Shown here: positions 1 to 8,339 of the stretch, in pieces
Position numbering within the stretch: the first letter of the stretch is position 1
How the letters are laid out: each line of letters starts with the position of its first letter
NCBI GenBank assembly: GCA_900757615.1
Contig: CAAEON010000003.1
Coordinates: 1 to 64,000, forward strand
Direction: 5' to 3'
Length of the DNA stretch: 64,000 bases
Origin: an uncultured Collinsella sp.
Lineage (GTDB): Bacteria; Actinomycetota; Coriobacteriia; Coriobacteriales; Coriobacteriaceae
Made by a program: the position numbers and the translations under genes
Notes under the pieces: model-generated
The model's input: the letters and a program-made list of their open reading frames with translations, nothing else
Database searches by the model: none
What the model was told of the DNA's origin: nothing

Positions 1-652
1 ATTGCAAGCGGTCGGCGGGGCCATTGTGGCTCTTGACAGCGGATTGGGTCATATGAGCGAAAACCAAGATGGCGAGACGAGCCCCGAGCCCCAAGGCGAG
101 AACATCGGCATCATCGCCCAGACCAGCGAGGGCGTCACACCAGCAGTCATCTCGATCATCCGCAGCAAGGTAACGGCCGAAGGAGATACAGCGGCAATCT
201 TTGCCCGTGCCATGAGCGCGGACGGCAAGACGATCGGCACCATCAAGATTGAGAACGCCACCATCCAGACGCCCGAAGGCGGCAAGGTCATTGACTATCG
301 CAAGCTCCGTGACGGCATCTACGAGGCAGGCCAAACCATCGGCACGGGCGACACCACGGTCGACTCCCTCTATATCAAAGCAGTCGCCAAGAGCACGACC
401 ATCGCACCTCCCGAGGTAGCCAAGCCGGAGGGGCCCAAGCCCGACGAGACCAAGCCCGCGGAGTCCAAGCAGGACCCCAAGCCCGAGGGCGCAAAGACGA
501 CCAGGACCGTTGCGGCTTCAACCACGAAAGCCAAGACTACCGGCGTGCTCGCGGCAACCGGCGACACCTCGGGTGCGGCCATCGTGGCAACCGTCCTTGC
601 GGGAACAGCCGCTATCGCCGCAGGCGCCGTGGTGATCCGCAAGCGCTCGTAG
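1..652 (+). CDS. C-terminal part of a sortase-anchored surface protein (5' end outside window)
   Basis: The gene begins left of the window; about 217 codons remain. The visible protein has a Pro/Lys/Glu-rich low-complexity linker in its second half (repeated KPE/KPDE/KPAE units), then LAATGD, a hydrophobic stretch of about 20 residues and a short RKRS tail. That order is the classical cell-wall sorting signal, with LAATG replacing LPXTG. No catalytic domain can be recognised in the part present. The other large surface protein of the window (59384-63751) ends in LAGTGD, so Ala at the second position looks like a local sorting-signal variant. Surface anchoring by sortase is inferred; the biological role is unknown. 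Confidence 0.75.
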   Translation, partial: LQAVGGAIVALDSGLGHMSENQDGETSPEPQGENIGIIAQTSEGVTPAVISIIRSKVTAEGDTAAIFARAMSADGKTIGTIKIENATIQTPEGGKVIDYRKLRDGIYEAGQTIGTGDTTVDSLYIKAVAKSTTIAPPEVAKPEGPKPDETKPAESKQDPKPEGAKTTRTVAASTTKAKTTGVLAATGDTSGAAIVATVLAGTAAIAAGAVVIRKRS

Positions 653-709
653 ACACCCTTGCGCACATGACAGCTCCCGCGAAGGCCCTGAGCCCCAGCA
701 CCGTTTAAC

Positions 710-746
710 AACGCCACCGCCGAGCTCCCCTCCGGCGGTGGCGTTT
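710..746 (+). terminator. Hairpin terminator after the surface protein gene
   Basis: Perfect 13-bp arms at 710-722 and 733-745 (AACGCCACCGCCG and its complement) with a 10-base loop, followed by a short T run. It lies 58 bases after the stop codon of the surface protein gene and before the esterase gene, so it most likely ends the upstream transcript. Confidence 0.7.
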
Positions 747-857
747 CCCATTTGCGCCCGCACGACGCGCGCGAATGTTCTTGATGCTGCCCAACCGGTA
801 TACGCTGACGTGCGACAATTGGGGCTGCCGATATCACAACACTGAGAGAAGCCTGCC

Positions 858-1520
858 TTGGAAGCGCAAAAGCAGATAACCGTTCATTCGGAGCATACGG
901 AAAGCGCGCCCGTCATCTACCTCCCCGTGGTAATGGGCGACGGCGGCGAGGTCTATGACCGCTGCCAAGAGCTCGACTGCCCACCATTCACCCTTGTCGC
1001 CATTGGCGGGCTCGATTGGAATCGTGAGCTGAGCCCCTGGGCATGCGACGGAACTATACGAGATGCCGAACCCTTTGGCGGACAGGCTGCTGGTTTTCTT
1101 GACGAGTTGTTGAAGCAGATAATCCCCCAGGCCGAATCATCGCTCCCGCAACCGCCCGCTTGGCGCGGCGTTGCCGGCTACTCGTTGGCGGGTCTTTTTG
1201 CACTGTGGGCACTTTGGCAAACAGATGTCTTTGACCGCGCCGCAAGCGCATCGGGGTCCCTGTGGTTTCCCGAATTTGTCGATCGCGCCAGCACGGCGCC
1301 ATTTGCCGGCAGCCCGCAAGCCGTCTATCTGTCACTCGGCAAAAAGGAAACCAAGACGCCCAACCGCATGATGCGGCACGTACTCGACGATACGCGCGCG
1401 ATGGAAGAGCTGTTTATTGAGCGCAACATTCCAACAACGCTGGAGCTCAACCCCGGCAATCACTTTGCCCAAACCGACTTGCGCATGGCCCGCGGCATCC
1501 ACTGGATACTGACGCATTAA
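858..1520 (+). CDS. Alpha/beta-hydrolase, esterase-like
   Basis: A 220-residue protein with the nucleophile-elbow motif GYSLAG (G-x-S-x-G) near the middle, followed by a helix and the ASGSLWFP segment typical of the esterase D / enterochelin esterase-like group, and a C-terminal PGNHF that could carry the catalytic His. No signal peptide is visible, so it should act in the cytoplasm on an unknown ester substrate. The start is a TTG with a GAGAG-type site upstream; no in-frame ATG fits better. It is monocistronic, bounded by hairpins on both sides. Substrate cannot be inferred from sequence. Confidence 0.75.
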   Translation: MEAQKQITVHSEHTESAPVIYLPVVMGDGGEVYDRCQELDCPPFTLVAIGGLDWNRELSPWACDGTIRDAEPFGGQAAGFLDELLKQIIPQAESSLPQPPAWRGVAGYSLAGLFALWALWQTDVFDRAASASGSLWFPEFVDRASTAPFAGSPQAVYLSLGKKETKTPNRMMRHVLDDTRAMEELFIERNIPTTLELNPGNHFAQTDLRMARGIHWILTH

Positions 1521-1522
1521 AA

Positions 1523-1556
1523 ATGGTGCCCACGCGCATATGCGCATGGGCACCAT
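1523..1556. terminator. Bidirectional terminator between convergent genes
   Basis: Two 17-base arms (1523-1539 and 1540-1556) form a nearly perfect palindrome with a single G-T type mismatch. It begins two bases after the esterase stop codon and lies 25 bases from the 3' end of the convergent permease gene, so it probably serves both strands. Confidence 0.8.
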
Positions 1557-1581
1557 ATCTTGTTTTAGCTGAACGCAACTG

Positions 1582-2916
1582 CTACTCAGCAGCCTCCTCA
1601 AGCTCAGAAGTATCGAACTCAAAATCATTGCCGGGCAGAATGGCATTGAGCACAATGCCCGCCAGCGAACCCACGGCAAGACCCGAAAGCGAAATCGTCA
1701 CGCCGCCCAGCTCCAACACGATGGCGCCGGCGGTGCTGTACGCAATACCGAGCGAGAGCACGAGCACCAGCGCGGCCACCAGCACGTTGCGGTTGTTTTG
1801 GAAATCGACCTGGTTCTCGATGAGGTTACGGACGCCCACAGCGCTGATCATGCCGTAGAGCACGAGCGACACGCCGCCGATAACGCATGCCGGCATGGCT
1901 GCGATGACCGCGGCGAACTTGGGGCAGAACGAAAGCACGATGGCGCAACACGCGGCAATGCGGATCACGCGCGGGTCGAACACGCGCGTCAGGGCGAGCA
2001 CGCCGGTGTTCTCGCCATAGGTGGTGTTGGCCGGAGCGCCAAAGAGCGAAGCCAGAATCGTGGCAAGGCCGTCGCCGAGCAGCGTGCGATGCAGACCAGG
2101 ATCGGCGATGTAGTTACGCTCGCAAGTGGAGCCGATAGCCGAGATGTCACCGATATGCTCGATCGTGGTCGCAAAGGCCAGCGGCATAATGGTAATGATG
2201 GCCGTCGTGGCAAGACCGCTATCGAACTGCGGCCCAAAGAGCGCAAACACAGTGTTGTCCCACACGATGGGCAAACCAACCCAGGGAGCGGCTGCAACGC
2301 CCGAAAAATCGACCTCGCCGAGAGCAGCGGCAACGGCATAGCTCACCACAACACCCAGCAGAATTGGCACAATCTTAACCATGCCGCGGCCCCAGATGTT
2401 GCAGATGACGATCACGGCCACGGCAATAACAGCCACAAACCAGTTGGTCTGGCAGTTAGCAATAGCGGAGCTTGCCAAGATCAGGCCGATGGAAATGACG
2501 ATGGGGCCAGTCACCACCGGCGGGAAGAAGCGCATAACGCGCTTGGCACCAAACGCGCGGAAGAGCGCCGCCAGCACCGGATAGAGCAGACCGGCGCAGG
2601 CTACGCCCAGGCAGGCGTAGGGCAAAAGCTCCGTCTCGCCATTGGGCGCAATCGCGGCATAGCCAGCGATAAAGGCAAACGACGAGCCCAGAAAGGCCGG
2701 CACCTTACCGCGCGACAGGAAGTGGAAGAGCAGCGTGCCCAGGCCGGCAAACAAAAGCGTTGCCGAAACCGAGAGACCGGTGAGCACGGGTACGAGCACC
2801 GTGGCACCGAACATCGCGAATAGATGCTGCAGACCGAGTAGAAACATGCGCGGGCGGCCGAGCGACGATGCATCGTAGATGGCATCGGTGACGGCGAGCG
2901 TCGAGGATTGGGACAT
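1582..2916 (-). CDS. uraA: Uracil/xanthine permease, NCS2 family
   Basis: A 444-residue integral membrane protein of the nucleobase:cation symporter-2 family. Family hallmarks visible are QHLFAMFGATVLVP (residues 30-43), KVPAFLGSSFAFI (71-83), the TIEHIGD segment carrying the substrate-binding Glu and His of UraA-type carriers, and ANTTYGENTG late in the protein. Length and the roughly 12 to 14 hydrophobic segments fit UraA/PyrP. The ATG is preceded by AAAGGA at a good distance. The gene is alone; it converges with the esterase gene. Uracil is the likeliest substrate because of the UraA-like motifs, but xanthine carriers share the fold, so the exact substrate is inferred. Confidence 0.9.
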   Translation of the reverse strand: MSQSSTLAVTDAIYDASSLGRPRMFLLGLQHLFAMFGATVLVPVLTGLSVSATLLFAGLGTLLFHFLSRGKVPAFLGSSFAFIAGYAAIAPNGETELLPYACLGVACAGLLYPVLAALFRAFGAKRVMRFFPPVVTGPIVISIGLILASSAIANCQTNWFVAVIAVAVIVICNIWGRGMVKIVPILLGVVVSYAVAAALGEVDFSGVAAAPWVGLPIVWDNTVFALFGPQFDSGLATTAIITIMPLAFATTIEHIGDISAIGSTCERNYIADPGLHRTLLGDGLATILASLFGAPANTTYGENTGVLALTRVFDPRVIRIAACCAIVLSFCPKFAAVIAAMPACVIGGVSLVLYGMISAVGVRNLIENQVDFQNNRNVLVAALVLVLSLGIAYSTAGAIVLELGGVTISLSGLAVGSLAGIVLNAILPGNDFEFDTSELEEAAE

Positions 2917-3038
2917 GGATGTCCTTTCGAATGGAAGGGCGATCAGGCATATCGGATGACCTGCCCGAACGATACGATCCGAACCATTGTACGCGATACG
3001 CTATGTCTCGCACGCGCCGCCACCTGCGAACAGCATCG

Positions 3039-4172
3039 TTATTTCCAGACACGCTCTGCAATGCGCTTGACCAGAGCAACCTTGGCCCACTGCTCGTCCT
3101 CGGTCAGCTTGTTGCCAATCTCACAGCTGGCAAAGCCACACTGCGGAGACAAATACAGGTTCTCGAGCGGAACATACTTTGCAGCCTCGTGAATACGCTC
3201 GACGATGGCATCCTCGTCCTCAAGCTCAGCGGCCTTGGTGGTCACCAGGCCCAACACGATCTTCTTGCCGGGGGCAACGTACTTGAGCGGCTCAAAGCCA
3301 CCGGCACGCGGCGTATCGAACTCCAGGTAAAATGCGTCGACGTTCTCGTGTGCGAACAGGTACGGCGCGATGGGGTCATAGCCGCCCTCGAAGGCATAGG
3401 TAGAGTGGTAGTTACCACGGCACACGTGCGTGTTAATGACCAGGTCGTCGGGCTTGCCCTCGATGGCGGCGTTGTTGAGCGCCACGCCCAGCTCGCTCAC
3501 CTTTTGCAGGTCGACCGGGCTCATGCCGGTTTTGGCGACAAAATCGGTATCGCAGTAGATACCCCAGGTGCAGTCATCAAACTGGATGTTGCGACAGCCC
3601 GCGGCATACAGGTCGGCAATCACGGTGCGGTATGCTGCGGCGATGGCATCGGCGAGCTCCTCGTCGGTCTTATAGACAGCGCGCAGGCTCTCCTGCTGGC
3701 CGTCGCAGCGATCGAGCGTAACCTCCGAGAACGTCTGGATAGGCGCCGGGATGGTCTGGCGTGCAACGTGGCCCTCGCCCTCAAGTGCCTTGACAAACTT
3801 AAAGTGCTCGACGAAGGGGTGGTTCTCGCCGCTGATGGGGCCGGTCACCACGGCGGTATCGGCCGTGGTCTCCTCGTCGTGGAACATATAGCCCGTACGC
3901 GAGGTACGGCGCTCAATGCCGTTGAGCCCCCACATAAAGTCGAGGTGCCAGTAACTGCGGCGAAACTCGCCATCGGTAATCACCTGCAGGCCAGCGGCCT
4001 TTTGCTTGTCCACCAGGTCGCGAATAGCCTCATCCTCGACGGCCTTAAGCCCCTCGGCATCAAGCGTGCCTGCCGCATAGGCAGCGCGGGCATCCTTTAC
4101 GGCCGGCGGACGAAGAAAGCTGCCGACGATATCAGCGCGAAACGGCGCGTTCGGTTGAATTGAAGTGCTCAT
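3039..4172 (-). CDS. MetE C-terminal domain-like methyltransferase (YxjG/YxjH type)
   Basis: The protein (377 residues) is the stand-alone catalytic half of cobalamin-independent methionine synthase, as in YxjG/YxjH. Visible hallmarks are DGEFRRSYW near the N terminus, the zinc-ligand region HVCRGN (His-x-Cys), a YLEFDTPRAGG segment and the late QCGFAS that supplies another Cys ligand. It lacks the N-terminal half of MetE, so the methyl donor is probably a small folate or another methyl compound and the acceptor homocysteine. The start at 4172 is chosen over one six codons upstream because AAAGGGAG lies directly ahead of it. Two palindromes and a LysR gene lie upstream, suggesting sulfur amino acid-dependent control. 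Confidence 0.88.
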   Translation of the reverse strand: MSTSIQPNAPFRADIVGSFLRPPAVKDARAAYAAGTLDAEGLKAVEDEAIRDLVDKQKAAGLQVITDGEFRRSYWHLDFMWGLNGIERRTSRTGYMFHDEETTADTAVVTGPISGENHPFVEHFKFVKALEGEGHVARQTIPAPIQTFSEVTLDRCDGQQESLRAVYKTDEELADAIAAAYRTVIADLYAAGCRNIQFDDCTWGIYCDTDFVAKTGMSPVDLQKVSELGVALNNAAIEGKPDDLVINTHVCRGNYHSTYAFEGGYDPIAPYLFAHENVDAFYLEFDTPRAGGFEPLKYVAPGKKIVLGLVTTKAAELEDEDAIVERIHEAAKYVPLENLYLSPQCGFASCEIGNKLTEDEQWAKVALVKRIAERVWK

Positions 4173-4212
4173 AGATATCTCCCTTTGCATTGGTTGCTTT
4201 ACTGGGACAGAG

Positions 4213-4280
4213 TATGAGCGCTCATATAGCCATCGTAAAATATACGTTTATAACAGTTTGATATAGATGCTTCCTATATC
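4213..4280 (-). promoter_or_regulatory. Two palindromes upstream of the MetE-like gene
   Basis: TATGAGCGCTCATA at 4213-4226 is a perfect 14-base palindrome. GATATAG (4260-4266) and CTATATC (4274-4280) form a perfect inverted repeat with a 7-base spacer, the geometry of a LysR-type T-N11-A box. Both lie 41 to 108 bases upstream of the MetE-like start codon and just downstream of the LysR gene. Binding by that LysR protein is inference. Confidence 0.55.
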
Positions 4281-4327
4281 AGTTGGGACTGCCATGAAGA
4301 GATTTGACCCGTTCAGGACGCAGCAGT

Positions 4328-5224
4328 CTAGATATGCTGACGGATCGCGTCGATATAGGCTTGACCGTAGCGCGTAAGCGTCGTGTTCTTGCGCGTGATG
4401 ATGCCGATCTCCATGTACTCATCCACATCGAGCGGAATCGAGATAATGCCGGGGCCGTTGAGCTCGTGGCTAATCACGCCCGAACACACCGTGTAGCCGT
4501 TGAGGCCCATGGCCAAATTAAACAACGTCGCACGGTCGCGCACGCGGATATTTTTGCGACGCTCAAACGTCGAGGTCAGCTCCTCGGAATAGTAAAACGA
4601 GTTGTAACTGCCCTGCTCGTAGGACAGGAACGGGTAGTCTTCCAGATCCTCGAGCGTCACGCTGGAGCGGTCCGCCAGCGGATGGTCGGCACAGACGAAG
4701 ATATGCGGCGTGGCACAGAAGAGCCCTTCGAACACGAGCTCGTTGGCCGCCAGCATGCGCTCGATGACCTCGCGGTTGTGCTCGGACAGATATAGGATGC
4801 CCAGCTCGCTTTTCATATGCGCGACGTCCTCGATAATCTCGTGAGTCTGCTCCTCGCGCAGGGTAAAGTCGTAGCGCGCGGCATCGAACTCACGGATCAC
4901 ATCGACAAACGCGTTGACGGCAAAGGAATAATGCTGACAGCTCACACTAAAGTGCGGCACCTGCTCGGACGCGCCCTTGTACTTGCCTTCGAGCAGATCC
5001 GCCTGATCGAGCACCTGGCGCGCGTAGCCCAAGAAGGTCTCGCCCTCCTCGGACACAATGACACCCTTGTTGGTGCGCTCAAAGATGTGCACACCCATCT
5101 CGTTTTCGAGATCGCGGATCGACGCGGTAATCGAAGGCTGCGACACAAAGAGTCGGCGCGATGCCTCGGTGATGCTGCCGCACTCGGCAACCTTGACAAC
5201 ATATCTGAGCTGCTGGAGCTTCAT
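4328..5224 (-). CDS. LysR-family transcriptional regulator
   Basis: A 298-residue LysR protein. The N-terminal winged helix-turn-helix (about residues 1-60) has the typical AECGSITEASRRLFVSQPSIT recognition region followed by LENEMGVHIFER; the rest is the periplasmic-binding-protein-like effector domain. The start is set at 5224, where MKLQQLRYV begins after GGGAGGGCGCT; an upstream in-frame extension has no family similarity. It starts 10 bases after the HAD phosphatase stop codon, so the two are probably co-transcribed, and it sits upstream of the MetE-like gene and two palindromes. A role in sulfur/methionine control is a reasonable guess, not shown. Confidence 0.9.
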   Translation of the reverse strand: MKLQQLRYVVKVAECGSITEASRRLFVSQPSITASIRDLENEMGVHIFERTNKGVIVSEEGETFLGYARQVLDQADLLEGKYKGASEQVPHFSVSCQHYSFAVNAFVDVIREFDAARYDFTLREEQTHEIIEDVAHMKSELGILYLSEHNREVIERMLAANELVFEGLFCATPHIFVCADHPLADRSSVTLEDLEDYPFLSYEQGSYNSFYYSEELTSTFERRKNIRVRDRATLFNLAMGLNGYTVCSGVISHELNGPGIISIPLDVDEYMEIGIITRKNTTLTRYGQAYIDAIRQHI

Positions 5225-5234
5225 AGCGCCCTCC

Positions 5235-6143
5235 CTAGACGTTCGTGACGTCGAAACCCGTCGCGTCCATCTGACGCATAAACGGCGGCATCTCCCCCGT
5301 CGCGGCACAGGCGGCAATCTGATGCAGAGCCCCGGCAACCGCATCGTCTGCCGCGGCGCCGATATGCCAGCGCGCGGCAGCCGTGACGGCCTCGTTGGCA
5401 TTGGCGACTGCAACGGAGTTGGGAACGGCATCGATCATGGGCAGATCGTTATCGGAATCGCCAAATACGGCCACCTCGTCGGGCGTTAGGCCCAAAGCGC
5501 GCGCCAGCTCCAGCGCAGCGCAGCCCTTGTCCCAACCAGCCGGAAGGATGTCGAACAAGCGCACACGGTTGTTGGGAAACACAAGCGAGAGCTCCGGCAC
5601 CTCGGCGGCAACGCGCTCGCGTAGCTCCGCGAGCTCCTCACGCGAACGGGCGCTCCAGATATTCGCCTTGAACACCGGCGCATCATCGACGACAGGGCGG
5701 CACGGGGCCTCTTCGCCCTTGAGCCACGCGTTGCCACCCGACTCCATAGCGCGACGCACGCGCTCGGCATCACGCGTTACGCAATAGGCATCGTTATCCC
5801 AAAAGTCATCACCTAAGCTGTAGACCTTCAGATAGGTATCGTCAGTTTCTTCTTCCAGATAGGCGGCCAAACGCATAAGCGCGCCGTTATCGGTCGCACG
5901 CGAGGCGACCGCTTCACCATCGACAAACATGACCTGGCCGTTGCAGAATGCGCCGGTCGAATAGCACTCGGAATGATTTTTAAACATCCAGCCCATAGCG
6001 GACGGTTGGCGACCCGAAACTGGACCAAAGTGCAGACCCGCCGCCTGCATGGCATGAATGCCCTCGATGGCATAGTCGCTGGCACCGTCATGCCCAGCCG
6101 GAATCAGCGTATCGTCCATATCGGTCAGCACGAGTTTGATCAT
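5235..6143 (-). CDS. HAD-superfamily hydrolase, Cof type
   Basis: A 302-residue cytoplasmic phosphatase of the Cof/YidA-like HAD subfamily. Motif I is DMDDT (nucleophile Asp8, acid/base Asp10), motif II is the Ser of SGRQPS, and motif IV is GDSDNDLPMI, where the last Asp residues bind Mg2+. The large C2-type cap between motifs II and III agrees with the length. Such enzymes dephosphorylate sugar phosphates, nucleotides or cofactor intermediates, and the substrate cannot be read from the sequence. It is the first gene of a probable two-gene unit with the LysR gene. It diverges from the TPP riboswitch, so a link to thiamine phosphate turnover is possible but only suggested by position. Confidence 0.88.
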   Translation of the reverse strand: MIKLVLTDMDDTLIPAGHDGASDYAIEGIHAMQAAGLHFGPVSGRQPSAMGWMFKNHSECYSTGAFCNGQVMFVDGEAVASRATDNGALMRLAAYLEEETDDTYLKVYSLGDDFWDNDAYCVTRDAERVRRAMESGGNAWLKGEEAPCRPVVDDAPVFKANIWSARSREELAELRERVAAEVPELSLVFPNNRVRLFDILPAGWDKGCAALELARALGLTPDEVAVFGDSDNDLPMIDAVPNSVAVANANEAVTAAARWHIGAAADDAVAGALHQIAACAATGEMPPFMRQMDATGFDVTNV

Positions 6144-6210
6144 AAGGTCCCCCAGTCATTTTCATCGTAACCATTGTACCGATGCGCTAGTATAGGGAAC
6201 AACAGATTCG

Positions 6211-6305
6211 ATGCGGGAGTGCCGGCGGTGCAAACCACAAGGCTGAGAGGGCATGGGGCCCAATCCTTTGAACCTGTCAGTTAATGCTGGCGTAGGGAGC
6301 ATGCC
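6211..6305 (+). promoter_or_regulatory. TPP riboswitch (THI element)
   Basis: The conserved THI-box elements are present in order: a GGAGTGCC-like 5' stem region, CTGAGAGG at 6243-6250, an AACCTGTCAG segment at 6271-6280, and AATGCTGGCGTAGGGA at 6283-6298. These form the pyrimidine- and pyrophosphate-sensing arms of the thiamine pyrophosphate aptamer. It is followed at once by a strong terminator hairpin and then thiM, so TPP binding most likely stops transcription of the thiamine salvage operon. Confidence 0.95.
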
Positions 6306-6313
6306 GCCTTTTT

Positions 6314-6344
6314 AGGGGCGCTGTCTATGCACAGCGCCCCTTTT
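6314..6344 (+). terminator. Riboswitch-controlled intrinsic terminator
   Basis: Perfect 10-bp stem (GGGGCGCTGT at 6315-6324 with its complement at 6331-6340), 6-base loop, then TTTT. It sits between the TPP aptamer and the thiM ribosome binding site, the expected place for the expression platform. Confidence 0.85.
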
Positions 6345-6366
6345 CTATGCCAAGGAGGCATGTGCA

Positions 6367-7206
6367 GTGATCGATTCGGAACAGCTTAAGCAAAACGTGG
6401 TCAAGGCCGTGGAGGAGATTCGTGCCACCAATCCCATGGCGGGCTCCATCACCAACACGGTGACGATTGATTTCGTCGCCAACGCGCTGCTCGCCGTGGG
6501 CGGTTCGGCCGCCATGGTCTATCTGCCCGACGAGGGCGAAGCACTCGTTGCCGGCGGCGGTGCCATCTATCTCAACATGGGAACGCTCTTCCCCATCTAC
6601 GAGCAGACGATTCCCCGCGCGGCCAAGGCGGCCCACGACGCCGGCAAGCCCTGGGTGCTCGATCCGGTGGGCTTGGGCATCGGCAGCCTGCGCACCCAAC
6701 TGGTAAACGAACTCAAGCAGTACAAGCCCGCCATCGTGCGCGGCAATGCCTCCGAGATCATCGCGCTCGCCGGCCTGTGGGGTCTTGAGGGCGAGGCGGC
6801 CGATCTGAGCCGTGTGCGCGGTGTCGATACCACCGACACGGTAGACGCCGCCCGCGATGCCGCCGTGGCGCTCGCCCGCTACACCGGCGGCGCCGTAGTG
6901 GTCTCGGGCGAAGTCGACCTGATTACCGACGGCACGACCGTTGCCAAGTCCCACGGCGGCAGCCCACTCATGTCCAAGATCACCGGCTGCGGCTGCTCGC
7001 AGGGCGGCGTGCTGGCCGTGTACGCCTGCGCCACCGACCCGTTTACGGCGGCCATCTGCGGCACCGCTGTCTACAACGTTGCCGGCACGCGTGCCGCCGC
7101 CGTTGCCGATGCCCCGGCAAGCTTTAAGGTCGCTTTTATCGACGAGCTCTACCGCGCGACCGCCCAGGATATTGCCGACAACCAACTCGAGCTCGAGGAG
7201 GCATAA
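6367..7206 (+). CDS. thiM: Hydroxyethylthiazole kinase
   Basis: ThiM phosphorylates 4-methyl-5-(2-hydroxyethyl)thiazole, feeding salvaged thiazole to ThiE. The 279-residue length fits the family. Visible motifs include PMAGSITNTVTIDFVAN at the N terminus, the YLNMGTL region, LDPVGLG, VRGNASEI and the anion-hole/catalytic KITGCGCSQGG. The start is GTG at 6367, placed 8 bases after AAGGAGG; nearby ATG and GTG codons are out of frame. It is the first gene of a three-gene operon controlled by the TPP riboswitch, with the thiamine-binding protein 3 bases downstream. No thiC, thiG or thiD is visible here, so the operon is for salvage. Confidence 0.96.
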   Translation: MIDSEQLKQNVVKAVEEIRATNPMAGSITNTVTIDFVANALLAVGGSAAMVYLPDEGEALVAGGGAIYLNMGTLFPIYEQTIPRAAKAAHDAGKPWVLDPVGLGIGSLRTQLVNELKQYKPAIVRGNASEIIALAGLWGLEGEAADLSRVRGVDTTDTVDAARDAAVALARYTGGAVVVSGEVDLITDGTTVAKSHGGSPLMSKITGCGCSQGGVLAVYACATDPFTAAICGTAVYNVAGTRAAAVADAPASFKVAFIDELYRATAQDIADNQLELEEA

Positions 7207-7209
7207 GCC

Positions 7210-7551
7210 ATGTCCGAGCCCGCAACCAATGCCGGCATGAACACGCTCGTTGCCGTAGCCATCGCCCCGTGCGGCACCGGTGACGAGCTATCCGCCGAGG
7301 TCGCCGAGGTCGTGCGCGTCATTCGCGAGAGCGGCCTTCCCAACCGCACCACTTCGATGTTCACCGAGATCGAGGGCGACTGGGACGAGGTCATGCAGGT
7401 CGTGCGCGACGCGACCTTTGTGTTGGCGAGCAAGGGTATCCGCACCGAAGTCGTGCTCAAAGCCGATATTCGACCCGGATTTACCGACACCATGACCGGC
7501 AAACTCGAGCGCATGGAAGCGCAGATCAAAAAGCAGGAGGAAGCACGATGA
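7210..7551 (+). CDS. Thiamine-binding protein, MTH1187/YkoF family
   Basis: A 113-residue single-domain protein of the MTH1187/YkoF family (ferredoxin-like fold that binds thiamine or its hydroxymethylpyrimidine moiety). The VAVAIAPCGTGDELSAEV start, the SMFTEIEGDWDEV segment and the KADIRPGF region are typical. It lies between thiM and thiE, three bases after the first and overlapping the second by 4 bases (ATGA), so translation is coupled. In other bacteria such proteins accompany thiamine or HMP uptake; here a role as a cytoplasmic carrier of a thiamine precursor is inferred from context. There is no membrane segment. Confidence 0.88.
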   Translation: MSEPATNAGMNTLVAVAIAPCGTGDELSAEVAEVVRVIRESGLPNRTTSMFTEIEGDWDEVMQVVRDATFVLASKGIRTEVVLKADIRPGFTDTMTGKLERMEAQIKKQEEAR

Positions 7552-8243
7552 GCATCCGCGACAACCTTGATATCTCGGCCTATCTGGTACTCGGCCCCGA
7601 AAACACGCTCGGGCGCCCCGTAGGCGACGTGGTGGCCCAGGCGCTCGACGCCGGCTTCACCTGCATCCAGGTGCGCTCCAAGGTGGCAAGCGCCCGCGAG
7701 ATCATCGCGCTGACGGACGATGCCGCGCAGGCTATCGCGCAGGCCGGCAAGACCGGTCAGGTCGCCTTGCTGATTGACGACCGCCTTGACTGCGTGCTCG
7801 CCGCACGCGAGCAGGGCATCGCTGTCGACGGCGTGCACGTGGGCCAGAGCGATATTCCCGTCGAGGTCTGCCGCAAACTATTGGGCCCCAATGCCATCGT
7901 GGGTCTTTCGGCCCGCTGCGAGGAGATGCTCGAGTACGTCAAGACCGCCGACATGAGCCTGGTCGATTACCTGGGCGTGGGCCCGCTCCACGAGACCGAA
8001 ACCAAGCGCGACTGCGGACGTGCGGCCGACGGCTCCATCATCACCAAGAGCTTCGAGGACCTGGCCGCCCTCCATGCGGCAAGCCCCGTGCCCATCGTGG
8101 TGGGCGGCGGCGTCAAGACGGCCGACCTGCCGCAGCTCAAGGCCACCGGCGTCGATGGCTTCTTTGTGGTGAGCGCCGTCTGCAGTGCCGACGACCCCTA
8201 CGCCGCAGCCAAGGAGCTCGTCGACACTTGGCAGCAGGCATAG
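7548..8243 (+). CDS. thiE: Thiamine phosphate synthase
   Basis: ThiE joins HMP-pyrophosphate with thiazole phosphate to make thiamine phosphate. The 231-residue TIM-barrel protein shows the family motifs in order: CIQVRSK, LLIDDRLD, DGVHVGQSDIP (pyrophosphate/Mg2+ binding), GLSARCEE, DYLGVGPLHETETK and PIVVGGGV. The start overlaps the stop codon of the thiamine-binding gene. It closes the riboswitch-controlled operon and is followed by an 18-bp hairpin. All expected active-site segments are present, so activity is expected. Confidence 0.96.
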   Translation: MSIRDNLDISAYLVLGPENTLGRPVGDVVAQALDAGFTCIQVRSKVASAREIIALTDDAAQAIAQAGKTGQVALLIDDRLDCVLAAREQGIAVDGVHVGQSDIPVEVCRKLLGPNAIVGLSARCEEMLEYVKTADMSLVDYLGVGPLHETETKRDCGRAADGSIITKSFEDLAALHAASPVPIVVGGGVKTADLPQLKATGVDGFFVVSAVCSADDPYAAAKELVDTWQQA

Positions 8244-8285
8244 GCATAGGCCGAGCAGCTGCTCCGCAGCCTCATATCTTCAAGA

Positions 8286-8335
8286 GCGGAAAGCGCATCC
8301 CAGTTTGGACGTCCATTCTGGGATGCGCTTTCCGC
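8286..8335. terminator. Long hairpin ending the thi operon and the patatin gene
   Basis: An 18-bp perfect stem (8286-8303 with 8318-8335) whose loop contains a second small palindrome (TGGACGTCCA). It begins 43 bases after thiE and ends 5 bases before the stop codon of the convergent patatin-like gene, so it probably works in both directions although no long T run follows. Confidence 0.7.
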
Positions 8336-8339
8336 CGCC

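Noticed and set aside
1798..2823. A 341-codon open frame on the plus strand
   Set aside because: It is antisense to the uracil permease, very rich in His, Arg, Gly and Asp, has no ribosome binding site and shows no fold. High GC content keeps the opposite strand open.
6174..6196. Promoter TTGTAC plus TAGTAT ahead of the TPP riboswitch
   Set aside because: The spacing is only 8 to 11 bases, too short for a sigma-70 promoter, and no other clear pair was found.
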